This document shows, one piece after another, positions 14,901 through 29,332 of a stretch of DNA of 64,000 nt. The translations under genes were made by a program, and so were the position numbers. Position 1 is the stretch's first letter. Each line of letters begins with the position of its first letter. The notes beneath the pieces are model-generated. The model saw only the letters and a program-made list of their open reading frames with translations, ran no database searches and was not told the origin of the DNA. The stretch comes from Bombus terrestris. Its lineage: Eukaryota > Arthropoda > Insecta > Hymenoptera > Apidae. The stretch is taken from NCBI RefSeq assembly GCF_910591885.1, contig NC_063279.1, positions 15,624,001-15,688,000 of the forward strand. The letters run 5' to 3'.

Positions 14901-17023
14901 TACGTTATAACGTACAACGTTATAAACTAATACTATACAATGTGAAACGTTATATTGTATTACGATATAACGTATAACGCTATATAGCATTCCGTTATAA
15001 CGTATAACGTTATATAGTACTGCGTCATAAGGTATAACGTTATATACCTATCCTATACGTCGTATAACGTTATACAATATTTCGTTATAAAGTATAACGT
15101 TATATGCTATGACGGTATAACGTATAACGTTATATAGTATTACGTTATAACGTATAACGTTATATAGTACTACGTTATAGCGTATAACGTTATATAGTAT
15201 TACGTTATAACGTGTAACGTTATATAGTATTACGTTATAACGTGTAACGTTATATAGTATTACGTTATAACGTATATCGTTATATAGTATTACGTTATAA
15301 CGTGTAATGTTATATAGTATTACGTTATAACGTATAACGTTATATAGTACTACGTTATAACTTATAACGTTGTGTACTATTATGGTATAACGTATAACGT
15401 TATATACTAGTACTATATATGTCTAACGTTATATAATATTACGTTATAACATAAAACGTTATATAGTATTACGTTATAACGTATAACGTTATATACTATT
15501 ACGGCATAACGTATAACGATATATAGTATTACATTATAACGTATAACATTATAAACTATTACGGTAGAACGTATAACGTTATATAGTATTGCGTTATAAC
15601 GTACGACGTTATATAGTAATACGTTATAACGTATAACGTTATATAGTATTACGTTATAACGTATAACGTTATATACTATTACGGTATATTGTATAACGTT
15701 ATATAGTATTGCGTTATAACGTACAACGTTATATAGTATTACGTTATAACGTATAACGTTATATAGTATTACGTTATAACGTATAACGTTATATGGTATT
15801 ACGTTATAACGTATAACGTTATATACTAGTACTATATTTCGTGTAACGTTATATAATATTACGTTATAACGTATAACGTTATATAGTATTACGTTATAAC
15901 GTATAACGTTATATAGTACTACGTTATAGCGTATAACGTTATATACTATTACGGTAGAACGTATAACGTTATATAGTATTGCGTTACAACGTACGACGTT
16001 ATATAGTAATACGTTATAACGTATACCGTTATATAGTATTACGTTATAACGTATAACGTTATATACTATTACGGTATATTGTATAACGTTATATAGTATT
16101 GCGTTATAACGTACAACGTTATATAGTATTACGGTATAACGTATAACGTTATATAGTAGTATGTTATAACGTATAACGTTATATACTATTTCGATATAAC
16201 GTATAACGTTATATAGTATTATATTATAACGTATAACGTTATAAACTATTTCTGTATAACGTATAACGTTATATAGTATTGCGTTATAACGTATAACGTT
16301 GTATAATATTACGGTATAACGTATACCGTTATATAGTATTACGTTATAACGTACAACGTTATATACTAATACTATACAATGTGAAACGTTATATTGTATT
16401 ACGATATAACGTATAACGCTATATAGCATTCCGTTATAACGTATAACGTTATATAGTACTGCGTCATAACGTATAACGTTATATACCAATCCTATACATC
16501 GTATAACGTTATACAATATTTCGTTATAACGTATAACGTTATATACTATGACGGTATAACGTATAACGTTATATAGTATTACCTTATAACGTATAAAGTT
16601 ATATACTATTACGGTATAACGTATAACGTTATATACTATTACGGTATAACGTATAACGTTATATAGTATTGCGTTATAACGTATAACGTTGTATAATATT
16701 ACGGTATAACGTATACCGTTATATAGTATTACGTTATAACGTACAACGTTATATACTAATACTATACAATGTGAAACGTTATATTGTATTACGATATAAC
16801 GTACAACGCTATATAGCATTCCGTTATAACGTATAACGTTATATAGTACTGCGTCATAACGTATAAAGTTATATACCAATCCTATACATCGTATAACGTT
16901 ATACAATATTTCGTTATAACGTATAACGTTATATACTATGACGGTATAACGTATAACGTTATATAGTATTACGTTATAACGTATAACGTTGTATACTATT
17001 ATGGTATAACGTATAACGTTATA
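11903..17023. repeat. HOR-B, copy 1 (5,121 bp)
   Basis: Bounded by the tactagta monomer with a one-base deletion at 11,903 and its equivalent at 17,024. It contains the tag tagtattatatatata near 12,352, the segment shared with HOR-A (12,640-13,974) including the P cassette at 13,652, two monomers with tatatgtctaacg (14,668 and 15,417, 749 bp apart) and the 390-bp pair near 16,370/16,760. It is the longest of the three B copies and so the reference for losses in the others. Confidence 0.85.
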
Positions 17024-20000
17024 TACTAGTACTATATATGTGTAACGTTATATAATATTACGTTATAACATAAAACGTTATATAGTATTACGTTATAACG
17101 TATAACGTTATGTACTATTACGGCATAACGTATAACGTTATATAGTATTACGTTATAACGTATAACATTATAAACTATTACGGTAGAACGTATAACGTTA
17201 TATAGTATTGCGTTATAACGTATAACGTTGTATACTATTACGGTATAACGTATAACGTTATATAGTATTGCGTTATAACGTACGACGTTATATAGTATTA
17301 CGTTATAACGTATAACGTTTTATACTATTTCGGTATAACGTATAACGTTATATAGTATTACATTATAACGTGTAACGTTATAAACTATTACGGTATAACG
17401 TATAACGTTATATAGTATTGCGCTATAACGTATAACGTTGTATACTATTACGATATAACGTATAACGTTATATAGTATTATATATATAGTATAACGTTAT
17501 ATAGTATTGCGTTATAACGTATAACGTTGAATACTATTACGGTATAACGCATACCGTTATATAGTATTACGTTATAACGTACAACGTTATATGCTAATAC
17601 TATACAATGTGAAACGTTATACTGTATTACGATATAGCGTATAACGCTATATAGCATTCCGTTATAACGTATAACGTTATATGGTAATGCGTCATAACGT
17701 ATAACATTATATACCAATCCTATACATCGTGTAACGTTATATAATATTTCGTTATAACGTATATCGTTATATTATTACGTTATAACGTAAAGCGTTATAT
17801 AGTATTACGTTATAGCGTATAACGTTATATACCATTACGGTATAACGTATAACGTTATATAGTATTACGATATAACGTACAACGTTATATAGTATTACGT
17901 TATAACGTATAACGTTATATACTATTACGGTATATCGTATAACGTTGTATAGTATTACGTTATAAAGCATATCGTTATATTATTACGTTATAACGTAAAA
18001 CGTTATATAGTATTACGTTATAACGTGTAACGTTATATAGTATTACGTTATAACGTGTAACGTTATATAGTATTACGTTATAACGTATAACGTTGTATAC
18101 TATTACGGTATAACGTATAACGTTATATAGTATTGCATTATAACGTACGACGTTATATAGTATTACGTTATAACGTATAACGTTATATAGTATTACGTTT
18201 TAACGTGTAACGTTATATTGTATTACGTTGTAACGCATAACGTTATATAGTATTACGTTAGAACGTATAACGTTATATAGTATTGCGTTATAACGTATAA
18301 CGTTGTATACTATTACGGTATAACGTATAACGTTATATAGTATTGCGTTATAACGTACGACGTTATAGAGTATTACGTTATAACGTATAACGTTATATAC
18401 TAATACTATACAATGTGAAACGTTTTATTGTATTACGATATAACGTATAACGCTATATAGCATTCCGTTATAACGTATAACGTTATATAGTACTGCGTCA
18501 TAACGTATAACGTTATATACCAATCCTATACATCGTATAACGTTATACAATATTTCGTTATAACGTATAACGTTATATACTATGACGGTATAACGTATAA
18601 CGTTATATAGTATTACGTTATAACGTATAACGTTGTATACTATTATGGTATAACGTATAACGTTATATACTAGTACTATATATGTGTAACGTTATATATT
18701 ATTACGTTATAACATAAAACGTTATATATTATTACGTTATAACGTATAACGTTATATAGCATTACGTTATAACCTTTAACGTTATATACTATTACGGTAT
18801 ATCGTATAACGTTAAACAGTATTACGTTATAACGTATAACGTTGTATACTAGTACGGTATAACATATAACGTTATGTAGTATAACGTTATAACGTATAAC
18901 TTTATATGGTATTACGTTATACCCTATAACGTTATATACTAATACTATATAGCGTGTAACGTTACATAGTATTACGTTATAGCGTATAACGTTATATACC
19001 ATTACGGTATAACGTATAACGTGATATAGTATTACGATATAACGTACAACGTTATATAGTTTTACGATATAACGTACAACGTTATATAGTTTTACGTTAT
19101 AACGTATAACGTTATATACTAGTACTATATATCGTGTAATGTTATATAATATTACGTTATAACGTATAACGTTATATAGTATTACGTTATAACGTATAAC
19201 GTTATATAGTATTACGTTATAACGTGTAACGTTATACAGTATTACGTTATAACGTATAACGTTATATAGTATTACGTTATAACGTACGACGTTATATAGT
19301 ATTACGTTATAACGTACGACGTTCTGTAGTAATTCGTTATAACGTATAACGTTATATGGTATTACGTTATAACGTATAACGTTATATAGTAGTACTATAT
19401 ATCGTGTAATGTTATATAATATTACGTTATAACGTATAACGTTATATAGTATTACGATATAACGTGTAATGTTATATAGTATTACGTTATAACGTATAAC
19501 GTTATATAGTACTACGTTATAACTTATAACGTTGTATACTATTATGGTATAACGTATAACGTTATATACTAGTACTATATATGTCTAACGTTATATAATA
19601 TTACGTTATAACGTAAAACGTTATATAGTATTACGTTATAACGTATAACGCTATATAGTATTACGTTATAACGTGTAACGTTATACAGTATTACGTTATA
19701 ACGTATAACGTTATATAGTATTACGTTATAACGTACGACGTTATATAGTAATGCGTTATAACGTATAACGTTGTATACTATTACGGTACAACGTATAACG
19801 TTATATAGTATTACGTTATAACGTACAACGTTATAAACTAATACTATACAATGTGAAACGTTATATTGTATTACGATATAACGTATAACGCTATATAGCA
19901 TCCCGTTATAACGTATAACGTTATATAGTACTGCGTCATAAGGTATAACGTTATATACCTATCCTATACGTCGTATAACGTTATACAATATTTCGTTATA

Positions 20001-21394
20001 AAGTATAACGTTATATGCTATGACGGTATAACGTATAACGTTATATAGTATTACGTTATAACGTATAACGTTATATAGTACTACGTTATAGCGTATAACG
20101 TTATATAGTATTACGTTATAACGTGTAACGTTATATAGTATTACGTTATAACGTGTAACGTTATATAGTATTACGTTATAACGTATATCGTTATATAGTA
20201 TTACGTTATAACGTGTAATGTTATATAGTATTACGTTATAACGTATAACGTTATATAGTACTACGTTATAACTTATAACGTTGTGTACTATTATGGTATA
20301 ACGTATAACGTTATATACTAGTACTATATATGTCTAACGTTATATAATATTACGTTATAACATAAAACGTTATATAGTATTACGTTATAACGTATAACGT
20401 TATATGGTATTACGTTATAACGTATAACGTTATATACTAGTACTATATTTCGTGTAACGTTATATAATATTACGTTATAACGTATAACGTTATATAGTAT
20501 TACGTTATAACGTATAACGTTATATAGTACTACGTTATAGCGTATAACGTTATATACTATTACGGTAGAACGTATAACGTTATATAGTATTGCGTTACAA
20601 CGTACGACGTTATATAGTAATACGTTATAACGTATACCGTTATATAGTATTACGTTATAACGTATAACGTTATATACTATTACGGTATATTGTATAACGT
20701 TATATAGTATTGCGTTATAACGTACAACGTTATATACTAATACTATACAATGTGAAACGTTATATTGTATTACGATATAACGTATAACGCTATATAGCAT
20801 TCCGTTATAACGTATAACGTTATATAGTACTGCGTCATAACGTATAACGTTATATACCAATCCTATACATCGTATAACGTTATACAATATTTCGTTATAA
20901 CGTATAACGTTATATACTATGACGGTATAACGTATAACGTTATATAGTATTACCTTATAACGTATAAAGTTATATACTATTACGGTATAACGTATAACGT
21001 TATATACTATTACGGTATAACGTATAACGTTATATAGTATTGCGTTATAACGTATAACGTTGTATAATATTACGGTATAACGTATACCGTTATATAGTAT
21101 TACGTTATAACGTACAACGTTATATACTAATACTATACAATGTGAAACGTTATATTGTATTACGATATAACGTATAACGCTATATAGCATTCCGTTATAA
21201 CGTATAACGTTATATAGTACTGCGTCATAACGTATAAAGTTATATACCAATCCTATACATCGTATAACGTTATACAATATTTCGTTATAACGTATAACGT
21301 TATATACTATGACGGTATAACGTATAACGTTATATAGTATTACGTTATAACGTATAACGTTGTATACTATTATGGTATAACGTATAACGTTATA
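17024..21394. repeat. HOR-B, copy 2 (4,371 bp, three deletions)
   Basis: The offset to copy 1 is 5,121 bp up to about 19,460, then 4,911, then 4,611, then 4,371. Copy 2 therefore lacks 210, 300 and 240 bp (7, 10 and 8 monomers) near 19,460, 20,400 and 20,735. All three losses are whole monomers and leave the register intact, as expected for unequal exchange or replication slippage between aligned monomers. It also carries the length-neutral replaced patch at 19,651-19,737. Confidence 0.85.
19651..19737. repeat. Length-neutral replaced patch (probable gene conversion)
   Basis: HOR-B copies 1 and 3 have here (near 14,740-14,826 and 24,232-24,318) the run with acggcataacg, agaattacattataacg and ggtagaacg. 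Copy 2 has consensus-like monomers with gctatatag, cgtgtaacg, atacagtattacg and cgtacgacg instead. The offset to copy 1 is 4,911 bp on both sides, so no length changed. A double exchange is the alternative to conversion. Confidence 0.75.
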
Positions 21395-24300
21395 TACTAG
21401 TACTATATATGTGTAACGTTATATAATATTACGTTATAACATAAAACGTTATATAGTATTACGTTATAACGTATAACGTTATGTACTATTGAGGCATAAC
21501 GTATAACGTTATATAGTATTACGTTATAACGTATAACATTATAAACTATTACGGTAGAACGTATAACGTTATATAGTATTGCGTTATAACGTATAACGTT
21601 GTATACTATTACGGTATAACGTATAACGTTATATAGTATTGCGTTATAACGTACGACGTTATATAGTATTACGTTATAACGTATAACGTTTTATACTATT
21701 TCGGTATAACGTATAACGTTATATAGTATTACATTATAACGTGTAACGTTATAAACTATTACGGTATAACGTATAACGTTATATAGTATTGCGCTATAAC
21801 GTATAACGTTGTATACTATTACGATATAACGTATAACGTTATATAGTATTATATATATAGTATAACGTTATATAGTATTGCGTTATAACGTATAACGTTG
21901 AATACTATTACGGTATAACGCATACCGTTATATAGTATTACGTTATAACGTACAACGTTATATGCTAATACTATACAATGTGAAACGTTATACTGTATTA
22001 CGATATAGCGTATAAAGCTATATAGCATTCCGTTATAACGTATAACGTTATATGGTAATGCGTCATAACGTATAACATTATATACCAATCCTATACATCG
22101 TGTAACGTTATATAATATTTCGTTATAACGTATATCGTTATATTATTACGTTATAACGTAAAGCGTTATATAGTATTACGTTATAGCGTATAACGTTATA
22201 TACCATTACGGTATAACGTATAACGTTATATAGTATTACGATATAACGTACAACGTTATATAGTATTACGTTATAACGTATAACGTTATATACTATGACG
22301 GTATATCGTATAACGTTGTATAGTATTACGTTATAAAGCATATCGTTATATTATTACGTTATAACGTAAAACGTTATATAGTATTACGTTATAACGTGTA
22401 ACGTTATATAGTATTACGTTATAACGTGTAACGTTATATAGTATTACGTTATAACGTATAACGTTGTATACTATTACGGTATAACGTATAACGTTATATA
22501 GTATTGCATTATAACGTACGACGTTATATAGTATTACGTTATAACGTATAACGTTATATAGTATTACGTTTTAACGTGTAACGTTATATTGTATTACGTT
22601 GTAACGCATAACGTTATATAGTATTACGTTAGAACGTATAACGTTATATAGTATTGCGTTATAACGTATAACGTTGTATACTATTATGGTATAACGTATA
22701 ACGTTATATAGTATTGCGTTATAACGTACGACGTTATAGAGTATTACGTTATAACGTATAACGTTATATACTAATACTATACAATGTGAAACGTTATATT
22801 GTATTACGATATAACGTATAACGCTATATAGCATTCCGTTATAACGTATAACGTTATATAGTACTGCGTCATAACGTATAACGTTATATACCAATCCTAT
22901 ACATCGTATAACGTTATACAATATTTCGTTATAACGTATAACGTTATATACTATGACGGTATAACGTATAACGTTATATAGTATTACGTTATAACGTATA
23001 ACGTTGTATACTATTATGGTATAACGTATAACGTTATATACTAGTACTATATATGTGTAACGTTATATATTATTACGTTATAACATAAAACGTTATATAT
23101 TATTACGTTATAACGTATAACGTTATATAGCATTACGTTATAACCTTTAACGTTATATACTATTACGGTATATCGTATAACGTTAAACAGTATTACGTTA
23201 TAACGTATAACGTTGTATACTAGTACGGTATAACATATAACGTTATGTAGTATAACGTTATAACGTATAACTTTATATGGTATTACGTTATACCCTATAA
23301 CGTTATATACTAATACTATATAGCGTGTAACGTTACATAGTATTACGTTATAGCGTATAACGTTATATACCATTACGGTATAACGTATAACGTGATATAG
23401 TATTACGATATAACGTACAACGTTATATAGTTTTACGATATAACGTACAACGTTATATAGTTTTACGTTATAACGTATAACGTTATATACTAGTACTATA
23501 TATCGTGTAATGTTATATAATATTACGTTATAACGTATAACGTTATATAGTATTACGTTATAACGTATAACGTTATATAGTATTACGTTATAACGTGTAA
23601 CGTTATACAGTATTACGTTATAACGTATAACGTTATATAGTATTACGTTATAACGTACGACGTTATATAGTATTACGTTATAACGTACGACGTTCTGTAG
23701 TAATTCGTTATAACGTATAACGTTATATGGTATTACGTTATAACGTATAACGTTATATACTAGTACTATATATCGTGTAATGTTATATAATATTACGTTA
23801 TAACGTATAACGTTATATAGTATTACGATATAACGTGTAACGTTATATAGTATTACGTTATAACGTGTAACGTTATACAGTATTACGTTATAACGTATAA
23901 CGTTATATAGTATTACGTTACAACGTACGACGTTATATAGTATTACGTTATAACGTGTAACGTTATATAGTATTACGTTATAACGTGTAACGTTATATAT
24001 TATTACGTTATAACGTATATCGTTATATAGTATTACGTTATAACGTGTAATGTTATATAGTATTACGTTATAACGTATAACGTTATATAGTACTACGTTA
24101 TAACTTATAACGTTGTATACTATTATGGTATAACGTATAACGTTATATACTAGTACTATATATGTCTAACGTTATATAATATTACGTTATAACGTAAAAC
24201 GTTATATAGTATTACGTTATAACGTATAACGTTATATACTATTACGGCATAACGTATAACGTTATATAGAATTACATTATAACGTATAACATTATAAACT

Positions 24301-25644
24301 ATTACGGTAGAACGTATAACGTTATATAGTAATGCGTTATAACGTATAACGTTGTATACTATTACGGTACAACGTATAACGTTATATAGTATTACGTTAT
24401 AACGTACAACGTTATAAACTAATACTATACAATGTGAAACGTTATATTGTATTACGATATAACGTATAACGCTATATAGCATTCCGTTATAACGTATAAC
24501 GTTATATAGTACTGCGTCATAAGGTATAACGTTATATACCTATCCTATACGTCGTATAACGTTATACAATATTTCGTTATAAAGTATAACGTTATATGCT
24601 ATGACGGTATAACGTATAACGTTATATAGTATTACGTTATAACGTATAACGTTATATAGTACTACGTTATAGCGTATAACGTTATATAGTATTACGTTAT
24701 AACGTGTAACGTTATATAGTATTACGTTATAACGTGTAACGTTATATAGTATTACGTTATAACGTATATCGTTATATAGTATTACGTTATAACGTGTAAT
24801 GTTATATAGTATTACGTTATAACGTATAACGTTATATAGTACTACGTTATAACTTATAACGTTGTGTACTATTATGGTATAACGTATAACGTTATATACT
24901 AGTACTATATATGTCTAACGTTATATAATATTACGTTATAACATAAAACGTTATATAGTATTACGTTATAACGTATAACGTTATATACTATTACGGCATA
25001 ACGTATAACGATATATAGTATTACATTATAACGTATAACATTATAAACTATTACGGTAGAACGTATAACGTTATATAGTATTGCGTTATAACGTACGACG
25101 TTATATAGTAATACGTTATAACGTATAACGTTATATAGTATTACGTTATAACGTATAACGTTATATACTATTACGGTATATTGTATAACGTTATATAGTA
25201 TTGCGTTATAACGTACAACGTTATATAGTATTACGTTATAACGTATAACGTTATATAGTATTACGTTATAACGTATAACGTTATATGGTATTACGTTATA
25301 ACGTATAACGTTATATACTAGTACTATATTTCGTGTAACGTTATATAATATTACGTTATAACGTATAACGTTATATAGTATTACGTTATAACGTATAACG
25401 TTATATAGTACTACGTTATAGCGTATAACGTTATATACTATTACGGTAGAACGTATAACGTTATATAGTATTGCGTTACAACGTACGACGTTATATAGTA
25501 ATACGTTATAACGTATACCGTTATATAGTATTACGTTATAACGTATAACGTTATATACTATTACGGTATATTGTATAACGTTATATAGTATTGCGTTATA
25601 ACGTACAACGTTATATAGTATTACGGTATAACGTATAACGTTAT
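21395..25644. repeat. HOR-B, copy 3 (cut by a junction near 25,645)
   Basis: Keeps a constant 9,492-bp offset to copy 1 from 21,395 to about 25,645, so it never had the deletions of copy 2. At about 25,645 it leaves the copy-1 pattern and joins sequence of the type found near 12,750 (acgatataacgtagaacg, then gtatatcgtataacgttg). This is the footprint of an out-of-register exchange. Confidence 0.8.
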
Positions 25645-26396
25645 ATAGTATTACGATATAACGTAGAACGTTATATAGTATTACGTTATAACGTATAACG
25701 TTATATACTATTACGGTATATCGTATAACGTTGTATAGTATTACGTTATAAAGCATATCGTTATATTATTACGTTATAACGTAAAACGTTATATAGTATT
25801 ACGTTATAACGTGTAACGTTATATAGTATTACGTTATAACGTGTAACGTTATATAGTATTACGTTATAACGTATAACGTTGTATACTATTACGGTATAAC
25901 GTATAACGTTATATAGTATTGCATTATAACGTACGACGTTATATAGTATTACGTTATAACGTATAACGTTATATAGTATTACGTTTTTACGTGTAACGTT
26001 ATATTGTATTACGTTGTAACGCATAACGTTATATAGTATTACGTTAGAACGTATAACGTTATATAGTATTGCGTTATAACGTATAACGTTGTATACTATT
26101 ACGGTATAACGTATAACGTTATATAGTATTGCGTTATAACGTACGACGTTATAGAGTATTACGTTATAACGTATAACGTTATATACTAATACTATACAAT
26201 GTGAAACGTTATATTGTATTACGATATAACGTATAACGCTATATAGCATTCCGTTATAACGTATAACGTTATATAGTACTGCGTCATAACGTATAACGTT
26301 ATATACCAATCCTATACATCGTATAACGTTATACAATATTTCGTTATAACGTATAACGTTATATACTATGACGGTATAACGTATAACGTTATATAG
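23461..26396. repeat. 2,936-bp tandem unit, first copy
   Basis: Starts at ttttacgttataacg and repeats from 26,397 at a constant offset of 2,936 bp. By eye I found only about four single-base differences over the whole unit (near 23,824, 24,627, 25,747 and 25,987), so the duplication is recent compared with the rest of the left domain. The unit overlaps the end of HOR-B copy 3 and contains the recombination junction near 25,645, so it arose after that junction. Confidence 0.8.
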
Positions 26397-29332
26397 TTTT
26401 ACGTTATAACGTATAACGTTATATACTAGTACTATATATCGTGTAATGTTATATAATATTACGTTATAACGTATAACGTTATATAGTATTACGTTATAAC
26501 GTATAACGTTATATAGTATTACGTTATAACGTGTAACGTTATACAGTATTACGTTATAACGTATAACGTTATATAGTATTACGTTATAACGTACGACGTT
26601 ATATAGTATTACGTTATAACGTACGACGTTCTGTAGTAATTCGTTATAACGTATAACGTTATATGGTATTACGTTATAACGTATAACGTTATATACTAGT
26701 ACTATATATCGTGTAATGTTATATAATATTACGTTATAACGTATAACGTTATATAGTGTTACGATATAACGTGTAACGTTATATAGTATTACGTTATAAC
26801 GTGTAACGTTATACAGTATTACGTTATAACGTATAACGTTATATAGTATTACGTTACAACGTACGACGTTATATAGTATTACGTTATAACGTGTAACGTT
26901 ATATAGTATTACGTTATAACGTGTAACGTTATATATTATTACGTTATAACGTATATCGTTATATAGTATTACGTTATAACGTGTAATGTTATATAGTATT
27001 ACGTTATAACGTATAACGTTATATAGTACTACGTTATAACTTATAACGTTGTATACTATTATGGTATAACGTATAACGTTATATACTAGTACTATATATG
27101 TCTAACGTTATATAATATTACGTTATAACGTAAAACGTTATATAGTATTACGTTATAACGTATAACGTTATATACTATTACGGCATAACGTATAACGTTA
27201 TATAGAATTACATTATAACGTATAACATTATAAACTATTACGGTAGAACGTATAACGTTATATAGTAATGCGTTATAACGTATAACGTTGTATACTATTA
27301 CGGTACAACGTATAACGTTATATAGTATTACGTTATAACGTACAACGTTATAAACTAATACTATACAATGTGAAACGTTATATTGTATTACGATATAACG
27401 TATAACGCTATATAGCATTCCGTTATAACGTATAACGTTATATAGTACTGCGTCATAAGGTATAACGTTATATACCTATCCTATACGTCGTATAACGTTA
27501 TACAATATTTCGTTATAAAGTATAACGTTATATGCTATGACGGTATAACGTATAACGTTATATACTATTACGTTATAACGTATAACGTTATATAGTACTA
27601 CGTTATAGCGTATAACGTTATATAGTATTACGTTATAACGTGTAACGTTATATAGTATTACGTTATAACGTGTAACGTTATATAGTATTACGTTATAACG
27701 TATATCGTTATATAGTATTACGTTATAACGTGTAATGTTATATAGTATTACGTTATAACGTATAACGTTATATAGTACTACGTTATAACTTATAACGTTG
27801 TGTACTATTATGGTATAACGTATAACGTTATATACTAGTACTATATATGTCTAACGTTATATAATATTACGTTATAACATAAAACGTTATATAGTATTAC
27901 GTTATAACGTATAACGTTATATACTATTACGGCATAACGTATAACGATATATAGTATTACATTATAACGTATAACATTATAAACTATTACGGTAGAACGT
28001 ATAACGTTATATAGTATTGCGTTATAACGTACGACGTTATATAGTAATACGTTATAACGTATAACGTTATATAGTATTACGTTATAACGTATAACGTTAT
28101 ATACTATTACGGTATATTGTATAACGTTATATAGTATTGCGTTATAACGTACAACGTTATATAGTATTACGTTATAACGTATAACGTTATATAGTATTAC
28201 GTTATAACGTATAACGTTATATGGTATTACGTTATAACGTATAACGTTATATACTAGTACTATATTTCGTGTAACGTTATATAATATTACGTTATAACGT
28301 ATAACGTTATATAGTATTACGTTATAACGTATAACGTTATATAGTACTACGTTATAGCGTATAACGTTATATACTATTACGGTAGAACGTATAACGTTAT
28401 ATAGTATTGCGTTACAACGTACGACGTTATATAGTAATACGTTATAACGTATACCGTTATATAGTATTACGTTATAACGTATAACGTTATATACTATTAC
28501 GGTATATTGTATAACGTTATATAGTATTGCGTTATAACGTACAACGTTATATAGTATTACGGTATAACGTATAACGTTATATAGTATTACGATATAACGT
28601 AGAACGTTATATAGTATTACGTTATAACGTATAACGTTATATACTATTACGGTATATCGTATAACGTTGTATAGTATTACGTTATAATGCATATCGTTAT
28701 ATTATTACGTTATAACGTAAAACGTTATATAGTATTACGTTATAACGTGTAACGTTATATAGTATTACGTTATAACGTGTAACGTTATATAGTATTACGT
28801 TATAACGTATAACGTTGTATACTATTACGGTATAACGTATAACGTTATATAGTATTGCATTATAACGTACGACGTTATATAGTATTACGTTATAACGTAT
28901 AACGTTATATAGTATTACGTTTTAACGTGTAACGTTATATTGTATTACGTTGTAACGCATAACGTTATATAGTATTACGTTAGAACGTATAACGTTATAT
29001 AGTATTGCGTTATAACGTATAACGTTGTATACTATTACGGTATAACGTATAACGTTATATAGTATTGCGTTATAACGTACGACGTTATAGAGTATTACGT
29101 TATAACGTATAACGTTATATACTAATACTATACAATGTGAAACGTTATATTGTATTACGATATAACGTATAACGCTATATAGCATTCCGTTATAACGTAT
29201 AACGTTATATAGTACTGCGTCATAACGTATAACGTTATATACCAATCCTATACATCGTATAACGTTATACAATATTTCGTTATAACGTATAACGTTATAT
29301 ACTATGACGGTATAACGTATAACGTTATATAG
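26397..29332. repeat. 2,936-bp tandem unit, second copy
   Basis: Second member of the near-identical pair. Private changes include atagtgttacg near 26,758, tactattacg in place of tagtattacg near 27,566 and ttataatgc near 28,685. Homology ends at about 29,332, where the array switches to a segment with the P cassette at 29,495. Confidence 0.8.
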
